Shown here: piece by piece, positions 1 through 7,827 of the stretch
Layout: every line of letters starts with the position of its first letter
Numbering within the stretch: position 1 is the first letter of the stretch
Made by a program: the position numbers and the translations under genes
The notes under the pieces: generated by a model
Databases searched by the model: none
The model's input: only the letters and a program-made list of their open reading frames with translations
What the model was told of the DNA's origin: nothing
Source: Flavobacterium ginsenosidimutans
GTDB taxonomy: Bacteria > Bacteroidota > Bacteroidia > Flavobacteriales > Flavobacteriaceae
Assembly: GCF_003254625.1 (NCBI RefSeq)
Contig: NZ_QJRJ01000071.1
Location: 62,001-126,000, forward strand
Reading direction: 5' to 3'
Length of the DNA stretch: 64,000 bases

Positions 1-736
1 TCAAATTGTACTTTAAAGCTTGTTTGATTCCCGCTGGAGTTCTATCGAATTTTCTCGTTTGCACTAAAGAAGAATGCAAGTACAAGTTGTGCGGCATTAC
101 GGTTGCTCCAATAATTCCGATGGCGATATACAAAGCCGCTGAGTTTGGAATCGAAGGAATAAGTCCCGCTAAAACCTTATGAACTTCTGGTTCTGCAAAA
201 ATCATTTCAAAAATGAAAGAAAAGCCAATAATCGCTACTAAAGCAATAATGAAGGCTTCCATCTTACGAATTCCTTTATTGATCAAGAAAAGCAATAAAA
301 AAGTGTCTAAAACGGTTATTAAAACAGCTTCGAGTAACGGAATTCCGAAAAGAAGGTTAATTCCGATTGCCATTCCGAGAACTTCGGCAAGATCGCACGC
401 CGCGATTGCAACTTCGGCAAGAAAATATAAAATGTAGTTGATGTATTTGGAATAGGTTTCTCTCGAAGCCTGCGCAAGGTCACGCTGTGTTACAATTCCG
501 AGGCGAGCACTCAAACTCTGCAAAAGCAAAGCCATTAAATTACTCATCAATAAAACCCAAACTAAAGTGTAACCAAATTGGCTTCCGCCGGCAATATCTG
601 TTGCCCAGTTTCCTGGATCCATGTAGCCAACACTTACTAAATATGCAGGGCCTAAGAAGGCTAAAATTTTTCTAAAACCTTTTTTTTTGTTTTCGGTCGA
701 AACCGATTCGTGGACTTCTTCTAAAGATTTAGTCAT
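1..736 (-). CDS. mntH: Nramp family Mn2+/Fe2+ transporter (C-terminus cut off by window edge)
   Basis: Proton-coupled divalent metal importer of the inner membrane. The translation from the ATG at 736 gives about 245 residues, roughly the first half of the usual 400-plus, and runs off the window with no stop. TM1 carries the DPGN metal-binding motif (YMDPGNWATD) and TM6 carries the MPHNLYLHS motif, the two unwound helices that bind metal in this family. A soluble tail of about 20 residues precedes TM1. A perfect palindrome (792-809) and a TATATTTG element lie just upstream, so metal-dependent repression is likely. The Fur-family gene upstream is on the same strand. Manganese versus iron cannot be decided from sequence. 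Confidence 0.93.
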   Translation of the reverse strand, partial: MTKSLEEVHESVSTENKKKGFRKILAFLGPAYLVSVGYMDPGNWATDIAGGSQFGYTLVWVLLMSNLMALLLQSLSARLGIVTQRDLAQASRETYSKYINYILYFLAEVAIAACDLAEVLGMAIGINLLFGIPLLEAVLITVLDTFLLLFLINKGIRKMEAFIIALVAIIGFSFIFEMIFAEPEVHKVLAGLIPSIPNSAALYIAIGIIGATVMPHNLYLHSSLVQTRKFDRTPAGIKQALKYNL

Positions 737-755
737 TGTAAAAGTATTGTTTTCA

Positions 756-788
756 CAAATATATAGAAAAATCACATTCGCGAAACAA
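756..788 (-). promoter_or_regulatory. Promoter of mntH
   Basis: On the minus strand TTG (786-788) is followed after 22 bases by TATATTTG (756-763), matching the Bacteroidota -33/-7 promoter pattern. The ATG of mntH is about 20 bases beyond the -7 element. The palindrome at 792-809 sits immediately upstream of the -33 element. Confidence 0.5.
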
Positions 789-791
789 TAT

Positions 792-809
792 TTTTAGACA
801 AGTCTAAAA
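792..809. promoter_or_regulatory. Perfect palindrome, candidate metalloregulator operator for mntH
   Basis: TTTTAGAC-AA-GTCTAAAA is an 18-base perfect inverted repeat with 8-base arms, directly after the stop codon of the fur-like gene and just upstream of the mntH promoter. Size and symmetry resemble operators of DtxR/MntR-type repressors, but no such regulator is encoded in the window. A role as terminator is unlikely because the stem is AT-rich and lacks a GC core. Confidence 0.5.
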
Positions 810-810
810 G

Positions 811-1203
811 TTAAATGTTAGAATTTAAACAATTCGGACACAATCCTGATAAGGTAAAATTGATCTCATTAACTTTATAATTATGTGGCATGATGTAACT
901 CGGTTTTACAGTTTCAAGACAAGTAATTTCATGACAATTCTCACAGCTAAAATGAGCGTGGTTATGAATGTGTACGCGCTGATGCGAATGATTGCATTTG
1001 GCATACTTTACCGTTCCATCCAAATTCGAAATTTTATGAATAACATCTTCATTAATTAATCGATCTAGAATTCTGTAAATGGTAACACGATCGCACAAAT
1101 CATTTAATTGTTTGTGAATTTCGGTGTGCGAAAGAGCGGTTTTAGATTTCTCAAACACCTCTAAAACAGCTGTCTTTGCTGCGGTATTACGTGTGGTTTT
1201 CAT
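811..1203 (-). CDS. Fur family transcriptional repressor (Zur/Fur-like)
   Basis: Metal-sensing repressor of 130 residues, the normal length. The winged helix occupies about residues 8-65, with the recognition helix near RVTIYRILDRL (39-49). The C-terminal dimerisation and metal domain has a His-rich stretch (His 78, 80, 82, 84) and two CxxC pairs (Cys87/90 and Cys122/125) that form the structural zinc site. It is divergent from merC across a 93-base gap holding two palindromes (see 1228-1277), which suggests autoregulation and control of the merC operon. Zinc (Zur) is the likeliest effector given the merC and TonB-receptor context, but Fur or Mur specificity cannot be excluded. Confidence 0.88.
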   Translation of the reverse strand: MKTTRNTAAKTAVLEVFEKSKTALSHTEIHKQLNDLCDRVTIYRILDRLINEDVIHKISNLDGTVKYAKCNHSHQRVHIHNHAHFSCENCHEITCLETVKPSYIMPHNYKVNEINFTLSGLCPNCLNSNI

Positions 1204-1227
1204 TTTTTATGAAATTAAAAATTAAAC

Positions 1228-1277
1228 GCAACAATGTTGCAATTGATAAAATTGTATATATTTGCAACAAAATTGCA
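1228..1277. promoter_or_regulatory. merC promoter overlapped by two Fur/Zur-like palindromes
   Basis: GCAACA-A-TGTTGC (1228-1240) is a perfect 13-base palindrome. TGCAA-N5-TTGCA (1263-1277) is a second, related inverted repeat, with centres 36 bases apart. On the plus strand TTG (1237-1239), a 17-base spacer and TATATTTG (1257-1264) form a good Bacteroidota promoter for merC. The first palindrome covers the -33 element and the second starts on the end of the -7 element, so a bound repressor would block transcription. The divergent fur-like gene starts at 1203, so the same sites could autoregulate it. Confidence 0.6.
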
Positions 1278-1296
1278 TTAAGCAAAAGTACACATA

Positions 1297-1650
1297 ATGA
1301 AGAAAATAAGCACAACTTTTTATGATATTTTAGGAATTTCAAGCGCGACCATTTGTCTGGTTCATTGTTTGATTTTTCCTCTTTTAACGATCCTTCCTTT
1401 GGGGTTGAGTCACAATCCAATTATAGATTTACTATTTGCTTCGATAGGTCTATTTGCAATTCTCAAAATTATAAAAAAATCAGCTCTCTTGGTCTCGTCA
1501 ATTTTGGTTGTTTCAATGGCGCTTATTTGGATTAGTATTTTGACAGAACTCTTTTTCGAAATTCATCTTGATCTGATTTATTTTGGAGGAATTGGAATGA
1601 TCATCGGGCATTTAATCAATTACAAATTACACAGAAAACAAAATCATTAA
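1297..1650 (+). CDS. MerC domain inner-membrane protein
   Basis: Small membrane protein of 117 residues with about four hydrophobic segments, the size of MerC. Near the N-terminus the first helix carries a Cys-x-x-His-Cys pattern (Cys20, His23, Cys24 in ATICLVHCLIF), the position of the metal-binding cysteines in MerC mercury transporters. No mer operon (merR, merA) accompanies it. In this context, under a Fur/Zur-like promoter and upstream of a TonB receptor, it more likely serves zinc or other thiophilic metal homeostasis. The next gene starts 11 bases later, so they are probably co-transcribed. Confidence 0.8.
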   Translation: MKKISTTFYDILGISSATICLVHCLIFPLLTILPLGLSHNPIIDLLFASIGLFAILKIIKKSALLVSSILVVSMALIWISILTELFFEIHLDLIYFGGIGMIIGHLINYKLHRKQNH

Positions 1651-1660
1651 AAATAGAAAT

Positions 1661-2566
1661 ATGGAACAGAAGCATTTTGAAGTGATTATCGTTGGCGGAA
1701 GCTACAGCGGATTATCTGCCGCAATGAGTTTAGGACGTTCTTTGCGTCAGGTTTTGGTTATTGACAGCGGTTTGCCTTGCAATAGACAAACTCCACATTC
1801 TCATAATTTTATTACGCAAGATGGTGAAAAGCCAGCAGTTATTTCGACGAAAGCCAAACTTCAAGTGGACATTTACAAAACCGTTCAATTCTATAATGGA
1901 CTTGCTGTAAAAGCACTTAAAATGGAAAATGGTTTTGAAATTGAAACTGAATCAGGAATTATTTTTACTTCTAAAAAAGTTTTGTTTGCAACTGGAGTTA
2001 GAGATTTGCTTCCAGAGATTGGAGGTTTTGCGAATTGTTGGGGAATTTCGGTTTTGCATTGTCCATATTGTCATGGTTATGAAGTCAAAAATGAAAAAAC
2101 AGCAATTATTGCCAATGGAGAAATGGGCTTTGAATATGCCAAACTAATTTCCAATTGGACAAAAGACTTGAGATTGTGTACCAACGGAAAATCGGAGTTA
2201 AGTCTAGAGCAAACTCAAATTCTTAAAAATCATGGTGTTCAGATTTTCGAAGAAGAAATAGATTCTTTTGGGCATAATGAAGGCTATATTCAAAAAATCA
2301 TTTTTAAGAACGGAGAAAGAATTGAGGTTAAAGCGATTTATACAAGACCGCCTTTTGAACAGCATTGTCCAATTCCTGAGACTTTAGGTTGTGAGATCAA
2401 TGAACAAGGTTTATTAAAAGTTGATGCCATGCAAAAGACAAATATCCCAGGTCTTTTTGCAAGTGGAGATTGCACAACTCCAATGCGATCTGTAGCAATT
2501 GCGGTTTCTACGGGTTCTTTCGCGGGAGCGGTAATTAACAAAGAACTTATTGATGAAGATTTTTAA
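1661..2566 (+). CDS. GliT/HlmI-like FAD-dependent dithiol oxidoreductase (thioredoxin-reductase fold)
   Basis: Flavoprotein of 301 residues. The FAD-binding motif is at residues 11-16 (GGSYSG) and the redox-active CPYC pair is at 134-137 within HCPYCHGYE. The CPxCHG(Y/F)E form is typical of the dithiol oxidase branch (GliT, HlmI, TdpH) of the thioredoxin reductase superfamily. The second Rossmann site, which should bind NADPH, is degenerate (IIANGEMGFEYA instead of a GxGxxA loop). A GDCT motif near residue 270 contacts the flavin. It follows merC by 11 bases, so a thiol or metal-stress role is plausible. The substrate is unknown, and annotation as ordinary trxB would be misleading. Confidence 0.82.
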   Translation: MEQKHFEVIIVGGSYSGLSAAMSLGRSLRQVLVIDSGLPCNRQTPHSHNFITQDGEKPAVISTKAKLQVDIYKTVQFYNGLAVKALKMENGFEIETESGIIFTSKKVLFATGVRDLLPEIGGFANCWGISVLHCPYCHGYEVKNEKTAIIANGEMGFEYAKLISNWTKDLRLCTNGKSELSLEQTQILKNHGVQIFEEEIDSFGHNEGYIQKIIFKNGERIEVKAIYTRPPFEQHCPIPETLGCEINEQGLLKVDAMQKTNIPGLFASGDCTTPMRSVAIAVSTGSFAGAVINKELIDEDF

Positions 2567-2577
2567 TGCATGCGCAA

Positions 2578-2650
2578 AATTCTCTCGCAAGTCGCAGAGT
2601 CGCCAAGTTTTATGAAAAAGCTTTGCGACTTAGCATCTTTGCGAGATTAA
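2578..2650. repeat. Flavobacterium-type intergenic repeat / possible terminator
   Basis: An imperfect inverted repeat: the CTCGCAAGTCGCAGAG stretch on the left pairs with CTTTGCGACTTAGC and TTTGCGAGATT on the right. It lies just after the oxidoreductase stop codon and could fold as a hairpin terminator. A relative of the motif (CTCGCAAAGTCGCAAAG) appears at 62799-62815. Confidence 0.45.
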
Positions 2651-2751
2651 ACAAAAACACTTACGATTCTTAAAAATGGAAATGTAACATATTGAATTCA
2701 ATCAGTTTGAAAATTTTGTTTTAAGAATAAGTATTTGTCAAATTTAATTTT

Positions 2752-2759
2752 TAGTTTTG
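2752..2759 (+). promoter_or_regulatory. -7 element of the TonB receptor gene
   Basis: TAGTTTTG matches TAnnTTTG, 21 bases before the ATG at 2781. The best upstream TTG (2735-2737) gives only a 14-base spacer, so the -33 element is unclear. It lies inside an alternative TTG-started reading, which argues for the ATG start. Confidence 0.4.
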
Positions 2760-2780
2760 TCTAAATTTAATTTTATAATA

Positions 2781-5033
2781 ATGAAATATTTATTTTTGGC
2801 AATATTAATACTTTCAACTAAAAACTTTTATTCTCAAAATATCTCAGGAAAAGTAGAAGCATCAATTCCTGCTGTTCAAGAAATTAAGGTACGTTTATTA
2901 AATACAAACTTTAAAACTCAAACGGATTCTTTGGGTTTTTATATACTCAAAAATATTCCAAAAGGAAGTTATAAAATACAAGTGACTTCGACTGGATTCA
3001 AATCTGTAACCCAAAGAATTTCAGTTTTAGAAAATGAAAATCTGAACTTGGATTTTGAATTAGAAGAAGATCAAAATGAATTGAACGAAGTGGTAGTTTC
3101 GGGAACTTTAAAACCTGTAAAACGATTAGAAAGCGCTGTTCCAGTTGAGGTTTATTCGCCAGTTTTCTTCAAGAAAAATCCAACGCCAAGTATTTACGAC
3201 GCACTTCAAAACATAAACGGTGTTCGTCCGCAACTGAATTGTGGTGTTTGCAACACTGGCGATATTCATATAAACGGATTAGAAGGTCCGTACACTTTAG
3301 TAATGATTGACGGAATGCCAATTGTGAGCAGTCTTTCTACAGTTTATGGCTTGTCTGGAATTCCGAATTCTTTGGTGGAACGAATCGAGATTGTAAAAGG
3401 TCCTGCGTCGTCTCTTTATGGAAGTGAAGCCGTTGGCGGTTTGATTAACATTATCACTAAAAATCCAACTAATGCGCCAACTTTTTCTGCTGATTATTTT
3501 ACAACTTCTTATTTTGAAAGCAATCTCGATTTAGGAACGAAATTTAATGTTGGAAAAAAAGCGACTTCATTGATCGGAATTAATTACTTCAACTACGATC
3601 AGGTTATTGATAAAGACAAAGACAATTTTACCGATGTAACGCTTTCTGAACGAATTTCTGTTTTTAATAAATGGAGTTTTAAGCGAAATTATAATCGTCT
3701 TTTTACCATTGCAGCGCGCGGAATGTACGAAGATCGCTGGGGCGGAGATATTCGTTGGGAGAAAAAATACCGTGGCGGAGATGAAATTTATGGAGAAAGT
3801 ATTTATACCAAAAGAGCCGAATTAATTGGAAGTTACCAATTGCCTTTTGAAGAAAAATTGATGCTTTCGTTCTCTGGAAATGTTCATTATCAAGATAGCC
3901 GTTATGGAACAACATCGTATATCGCGAATCAGAAAATTGGATTTTTACAGCTGACTTGGGATAAAAAGATTGGACGAAACGATTTGTTGGCAGGAATTGC
4001 AAGTCGATATACCTACTATGACGATAATACAACCGCAACTAAAGAGGCCGAAAATACTTGGTTACCAGGAATTTTTATTCAGGACGAAATTACCTTTTCT
4101 CCAAAAAGTCAGGTTTTGCTAGGAATGCGTTACGATTACAATTCCATTCATGGCTCTATTTTTACACCGCGATTTGCTTACAGATTTAAGGCCAATGAAA
4201 ACACAATTTTTAGATTAAATGCTGGAACTGGATTCAGAGTCGTGAATTTGTTTACCGAAGATCACGCGGCGTTAACGGGGTCAAGAGATGTTATTATCAA
4301 AAATGATTTGAAACCAGAACAATCTGTAAACGTGAATTTGAATTATATCCAGAAAATCAATTTTGGAAACGGAACCTTTATGGGAATTGAAACGACTGCT
4401 TTCTATACGAGATTCAGCAATAAGATTATTTCAGATTATGAAACCAATCCAAACGAAATTATCTACGACAATATTGATGGTTACGCTTTAAGTCAAGGAA
4501 TTAGCACAAATATTGATCTTAATTTTCCATCTGGATTAAAATTTATTGTTGGAGCAACGGTTTTGGATAACAAAAATGTGGAGAACGGAATTTCTGAAAG
4601 ACCATTTCTAACAGAGAATTTCACTGGAACTTGGAGTGTTTCATACAAAATTCAACCTTGGAATTTATCTATGGATTATACGGGAAATGTTTACAGTCCG
4701 ATGAAATTGCCTTTGCTGAGCGAGACAGATCCGAGAAGTCCGAAATCGCCTTGGTATAGTATTCAGAATATTCAGTTTACTTATTCAGGATGGAAAGATT
4801 TTGAAGTTTATGGAGGAATTAAAAACCTGCTGAACTTTACACCAATGCAAAATAATCCGTTTTTGATTTCAAGAACGAATGATCCATTTGATAAAAATGT
4901 ACAATATGATTCAGCTGGAAAAGTATTGGTAACGCCAGACAATCCATACGGATTAACATTTGATACGACTTATGTTTATGGTCAAAACCAAACAATTCGC
5001 GGGTTTTTGGGATTGCGATATACTTTTAGGTGA
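2781..5033 (+). CDS. TonB-dependent outer-membrane receptor (probable metal or metallophore uptake)
   Basis: Outer-membrane receptor of 750 residues. The ATG at 2781 gives a clean signal peptide (MKYLFLAILILSTKNFYSQ). An in-frame TTG eight codons upstream would overlap the promoter. Order: signal peptide; carboxypeptidase-like beta-sandwich (about 20-105); TonB-box-like stretch NEVVVSG; plug with IDGMPI and GPASSLYGSEAVGG motifs; C-terminal beta-barrel ending RYTFR, with a final aromatic-x residue as expected for Bam insertion. The plug has an unusual CGVC pair (LNCGVCNTGDIHINGLEG). No SusD partner follows, so it is not a polysaccharide SusC. Downstream of fur-merC, metal uptake is a reasonable inference. 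Confidence 0.85.
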   Translation: MKYLFLAILILSTKNFYSQNISGKVEASIPAVQEIKVRLLNTNFKTQTDSLGFYILKNIPKGSYKIQVTSTGFKSVTQRISVLENENLNLDFELEEDQNELNEVVVSGTLKPVKRLESAVPVEVYSPVFFKKNPTPSIYDALQNINGVRPQLNCGVCNTGDIHINGLEGPYTLVMIDGMPIVSSLSTVYGLSGIPNSLVERIEIVKGPASSLYGSEAVGGLINIITKNPTNAPTFSADYFTTSYFESNLDLGTKFNVGKKATSLIGINYFNYDQVIDKDKDNFTDVTLSERISVFNKWSFKRNYNRLFTIAARGMYEDRWGGDIRWEKKYRGGDEIYGESIYTKRAELIGSYQLPFEEKLMLSFSGNVHYQDSRYGTTSYIANQKIGFLQLTWDKKIGRNDLLAGIASRYTYYDDNTTATKEAENTWLPGIFIQDEITFSPKSQVLLGMRYDYNSIHGSIFTPRFAYRFKANENTIFRLNAGTGFRVVNLFTEDHAALTGSRDVIIKNDLKPEQSVNVNLNYIQKINFGNGTFMGIETTAFYTRFSNKIISDYETNPNEIIYDNIDGYALSQGISTNIDLNFPSGLKFIVGATVLDNKNVENGISERPFLTENFTGTWSVSYKIQPWNLSMDYTGNVYSPMKLPLLSETDPRSPKSPWYSIQNIQFTYSGWKDFEVYGGIKNLLNFTPMQNNPFLISRTNDPFDKNVQYDSAGKVLVTPDNPYGLTFDTTYVYGQNQTIRGFLGLRYTFR

Positions 5034-5036
5034 TTT

Positions 5037-5175
5037 TTTTAAACACATAGAAACATAGTTTAACTTTGTGTAAAAAGGCGTTTCACTTGCGTCAATTCAC
5101 ATAGTTATGTGTGGAAGCTAGCTTCTTTTGTAATCTTTAAAAGCAAAAAAAATCTATGTTTCTATGTGTTTAAAA
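5037..5175. repeat. 22-bp perfect inverted repeat with 95-bp loop
   Basis: TTTTAAACACATAGAAACATAG (5037-5058, 22 bases) is repeated exactly in reverse complement at 5154-5175. The loop contains a smaller palindrome CACATA-GT-TATGTG (5098-5111). It lies between the TonB receptor and the thioredoxin-like gene and could fold in RNA as a long stem. This type of CACATAGAAACATAG repeat recurs in Flavobacterium genomes. Confidence 0.6.
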
Positions 5176-5198
5176 TTTTTTCAGAAAGATTATTTCTC

Positions 5199-5277
5199 TG
5201 TCAGGCTGAGCGAAGTCGAAGCCCCGTTCCAATTGGAGTACCCTTCTCCCGAAGCCTCGGGATCGCTCAGGGTGACA
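5199..5277. repeat. REP-like element (TGTCA..CTGAGCGA family)
   Basis: Terminal arms TGTCAGGCTGAGCGA (5199-5213) and TCGCTCAGGGTGACA (5263-5277) are inverted repeats with two mismatches. Internally CCCGAAGCCTCGGG (5249-5261) forms a second small palindrome. The first part reads CTGAGCGAAGTCGAAG, a repeat widespread in Bacteroidota. Pieces of the same element are found inside crtY (6734-6761) and inside the epimerase gene (46088-46103). Confidence 0.7.
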
Positions 5278-5337
5278 AACGAAGTGAAAAAAATCCTTTC
5301 TAATTCTTTTAATCAATGGCTAAAAAAACAAATAATA

Positions 5338-5802
5338 ATGAAAAATCTATTTCTATTTATTCTCTTCTTCGGAATAACTTCAATAGGATTTTGCCAATTG
5401 AAAAGCAGAACTTTTGAAGAAATAGACAGCTTACAGCAAATTCAAAAACGAAAAATCATTGTTTTCATCCATACCGATTGGTGTCAGTTTTGCCAAAGAA
5501 TGAAAGCGACAACTTTTAAAAATCAGGAAATAACAGAGAAATTAAACTCAGATTTCTATTTCATTGATTTCAATGCGGAAGAAAAACGAGATATTAATTT
5601 TGCAAATCATACTTTCAAATACCAGCCTTCGGGAAATAATATTGGTGTTCATGAATTGGCTTTGGAGCTTGGAAAGATAAACAACCAAATTGCTTATCCC
5701 ATTTTATGTGTTTTGAATGATAAGAATGAAATTATCTTTCAATACAACAATTATTTGGCGCTCAAAGATTTTAAAGTCCTTTTGGAAAATCTGGAAAAGT
5801 AA
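5338..5802 (+). CDS. Periplasmic thioredoxin-like protein with CQFC active site
   Basis: Protein of 154 residues starting MKNLFLFILFFG, a signal peptide ending near residue 20. The thioredoxin fold has the active site at residues 48-52 (WCQFC) within FIHTDWCQFCQRMK, and a cis-Pro-like AYP near residue 120. A longer reading from 5164 would add 58 residues translated from the REP element, so the ATG at 5338 is preferred. Members of this group reduce or mature envelope proteins. Cys at -3 from Gln20 (GFCQ) is not a lipobox. The partner is unknown. It lies 18 bases upstream of crtY on the same strand. Confidence 0.8.
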   Translation: MKNLFLFILFFGITSIGFCQLKSRTFEEIDSLQQIQKRKIIVFIHTDWCQFCQRMKATTFKNQEITEKLNSDFYFIDFNAEEKRDINFANHTFKYQPSGNNIGVHELALELGKINNQIAYPILCVLNDKNEIIFQYNNYLALKDFKVLLENLEK

Positions 5803-5820
5803 ATTTTCTTATTTTTGAGA

Positions 5821-7026
5821 ATGAATTCTTCGCAAATCCCACATTTCGACTACATTTTTACAGGAACTGGACTAGCATCTTTGATGACGGTTTATAAAAT
5901 GATTTTGTCTGAGAAATTCTCTGATAAATCTATTTTGCTTCTAGATCAGGATTCGAAGAAAATCAATGACAGAACTTGGTGTTTTTGGGAAAAAGAAGAA
6001 AGTGTTTGGAATTCGGTTATCTCAAAAAAATGGGATTTGGCTTTGTTTGCCAATGAAAATTTCAAACGTGATTTAGACTTAAAACCTTATTCATACAATA
6101 AAATCAAGGGTTTAGATTTTTATGATTTCGTTTTTGAGGCTATTTTGAAACAACCGAATATTACTTTTTTAAACGAAAAAGTAACCGATATCAACGAATT
6201 GGAAACTCACGTTTTTGTTGGAACAGAAGAAAATCGATTTACTTGCAACTATCTTTTCAATAGTATTTATACTAAGGCTTTAGCCGAAAGGCAAAACAAA
6301 TATCCCGTTTTGCAGCAGCATTTTGTGGGCTGGTTTGTAAAAACCGAAAAAGGAGTTTTCAATTCAGAAGAAGTCACTTTCATGGATTTTTCTGTTGAAC
6401 AAAAAGGAAATACAAGATTTATGTATGTTTTGCCAACTTCAAAAACAGAAGCTTTGGTTGAATATACTTTGTTTTCGGAAAAACTTCTTCCAAAAGAAGA
6501 ATATGAAAACGAGATTAAAATTTATCTGAAAAACCTCGGAATCGAACAATATGAAATTCTGGAAAAGGAGCAGGGAAGTATCCCGATGACGTGTTATCCT
6601 TTCTGGGGAAAAAATACCAAACGAGTGTTGAATATTGGTACGGCTGGCGGCTGGACAAAAGCGAGTACAGGTTATACATTTAAAAACTCAGACAAAAAAT
6701 CGTCGGAATTGGTGAGGTTTATTCAGAATGATACTTCTCCCGAAGGATCGGGATCGCTCAGTATGAAATTGTTTCATAAAAAATCCAAATTTTGGTTTTA
6801 CGATTTATTGCTTTTGGATATTCTCTATCGTCATAACGAATTGGGAAGTTCTATTTTTTCTTCTTTGTTTAAAAAAGGAAATCCGAAATTGATTTTCAAG
6901 TTTTTAGATGAAGAAACGAGTTTTTTTGAAGATGTTAAAGTTATTTTAAAGTGTCCAAAAATTCCGTTTATTAAAGCGTTATTTAGAGTGATTTTTCTTT
7001 CAAATAAGTTTAACTCAAAAACATAA
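5821..7026 (+). CDS. crtY: Lycopene beta-cyclase
   Basis: FAD/NAD-dependent cyclase of 401 residues that closes beta-rings on lycopene, leading to beta-carotene and zeaxanthin, the yellow pigments of flavobacteria. Features seen: N-terminal dinucleotide motif YIFTGTGLASLM, conserved NDRTWCFWE near residue 50, and the later GTAGGWTKASTGYTF motif typical of CrtY/CrtL. The ATG at 5821 is used rather than a TTG two codons upstream. The stretch TSPEGSGSLS (about residues 305-314) comes from a REP-like sequence (6734-6761) within the gene. No other carotenoid gene is in the window, so the pathway is split across the genome. Confidence 0.9.
   Translation: MNSSQIPHFDYIFTGTGLASLMTVYKMILSEKFSDKSILLLDQDSKKINDRTWCFWEKEESVWNSVISKKWDLALFANENFKRDLDLKPYSYNKIKGLDFYDFVFEAILKQPNITFLNEKVTDINELETHVFVGTEENRFTCNYLFNSIYTKALAERQNKYPVLQQHFVGWFVKTEKGVFNSEEVTFMDFSVEQKGNTRFMYVLPTSKTEALVEYTLFSEKLLPKEEYENEIKIYLKNLGIEQYEILEKEQGSIPMTCYPFWGKNTKRVLNIGTAGGWTKASTGYTFKNSDKKSSELVRFIQNDTSPEGSGSLSMKLFHKKSKFWFYDLLLLDILYRHNELGSSIFSSLFKKGNPKLIFKFLDEETSFFEDVKVILKCPKIPFIKALFRVIFLSNKFNSKT
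6734..6761. repeat. REP-like fragment inside crtY
   Basis: These 28 bases match 5243-5270 of the intergenic REP-like element at 26 positions, including CTTCTCCCGAAG and TCGGGATCGCTCAG. In crtY they stay in frame and encode SPEGSGSLS, nearly the SPEASGSL encoded by the intergenic copy in its open frame. It looks like a repeat that inserted without breaking the gene. Confidence 0.7.
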
Positions 7027-7029
7027 CCA

Positions 7030-7827
7030 TTGAAAAACATTATTTTAGGATTTAGTTTATTTTTTACTCTTTTATCTTTCGGTCAAGTTTCGACAAACAA
7101 GGCACATGATGCTATTGTGGAAGAATTTTTAAGCAATTGCGCTGAAAAACACAATTATATTTTTGAAATGACTGAATGGCAAGATTGTCTTGATCAAGGT
7201 TTGAAAAAAGACAGTACTGTTGCCTATTTATGGCAGCAGAAAGCCATGCCTTATTTTAAATGTAAAAAGTACGAAGTTGGTATGCCTTTTCTAGATAAAG
7301 CTGTTTTCTATAATAAAGAACGATGGCTTTCTTATCGCGCTTTTATAAAATGCATTTTTTCTCATGAGTATAAAGATGCTATCGTAGATTTTGATGAAGC
7401 CATAAAACTGTATGGAAATAGCTATGTTATGGATCATTCTTTTAGCTTTTATAAAGGAATCTGTTATCTTCAGTTAAACGAATATGAAAAAGCAGAAAAG
7501 CTTTTGGATGATTATGTGAACGATATTTACAAAAACAGGCAGCAATTAGAACATCCGACAGCTTATTTCTATCAGGGAATTGCAAAATATGAACTCAAAA
7601 AATGGGATGAGGCGATTGCTATTTTTGATAAAGCTTTAAAAATCTATCCTGAATTCTCTGATGTTAAATATTATAAAGCGATTTGTTGGCTCAAGCAAGG
7701 AAAACCTAAGGATGATGTTATAGCTCTAGTTGGCTTGGCAAGAGAAGATGCCGCAAAAGGATTTTCGATTAATGAAGACAATACGGTCTATGAAACTTAT
7801 CCTTATCAGAAGAAATTCAGTAAATAA
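7030..7827 (+). CDS. Tetratricopeptide repeat protein, secreted
   Basis: Protein of 265 residues beginning at a TTG codon three bases after the crtY stop. No closer ATG exists and the TTG start gives a proper signal peptide (MKNIILGFSLFFTLLSFGQ). At least four TPR-like helical pairs follow, for example WLSYRAFIKCIFSHEYKDAI, FYKGICYLQLNEYEKAEKL and FYQGIAKYELKKWDEAIAIF. TPRs mediate protein contacts; no specific function is evident. It is probably co-transcribed with crtY, but nothing links it to carotenoids beyond position. Confidence 0.8.
   Translation: MKNIILGFSLFFTLLSFGQVSTNKAHDAIVEEFLSNCAEKHNYIFEMTEWQDCLDQGLKKDSTVAYLWQQKAMPYFKCKKYEVGMPFLDKAVFYNKERWLSYRAFIKCIFSHEYKDAIVDFDEAIKLYGNSYVMDHSFSFYKGICYLQLNEYEKAEKLLDDYVNDIYKNRQQLEHPTAYFYQGIAKYELKKWDEAIAIFDKALKIYPEFSDVKYYKAICWLKQGKPKDDVIALVGLAREDAAKGFSINEDNTVYETYPYQKKFSK

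Noticed and set aside
213..437. Small plus-strand open frame within the first 0.5 kb
   Set aside because: It is antisense to the Nramp gene, which has all family motifs. The same applies to other open frames opposite the large genes.
1187..1420. Minus-strand open frame overlapping merC
   Set aside because: It overlaps both the Fur-like gene start and merC, and its translation has no family features.
1297..1650. Mercury resistance operon
   Set aside because: No merA, merR or merT/P nearby. MerC domains also occur outside mercury operons.
5164..5337. Longer N-terminus of the thioredoxin-like protein
   Set aside because: These 58 codons translate the REP element and intergenic repeat. The ATG at 5338 gives a correct signal peptide.
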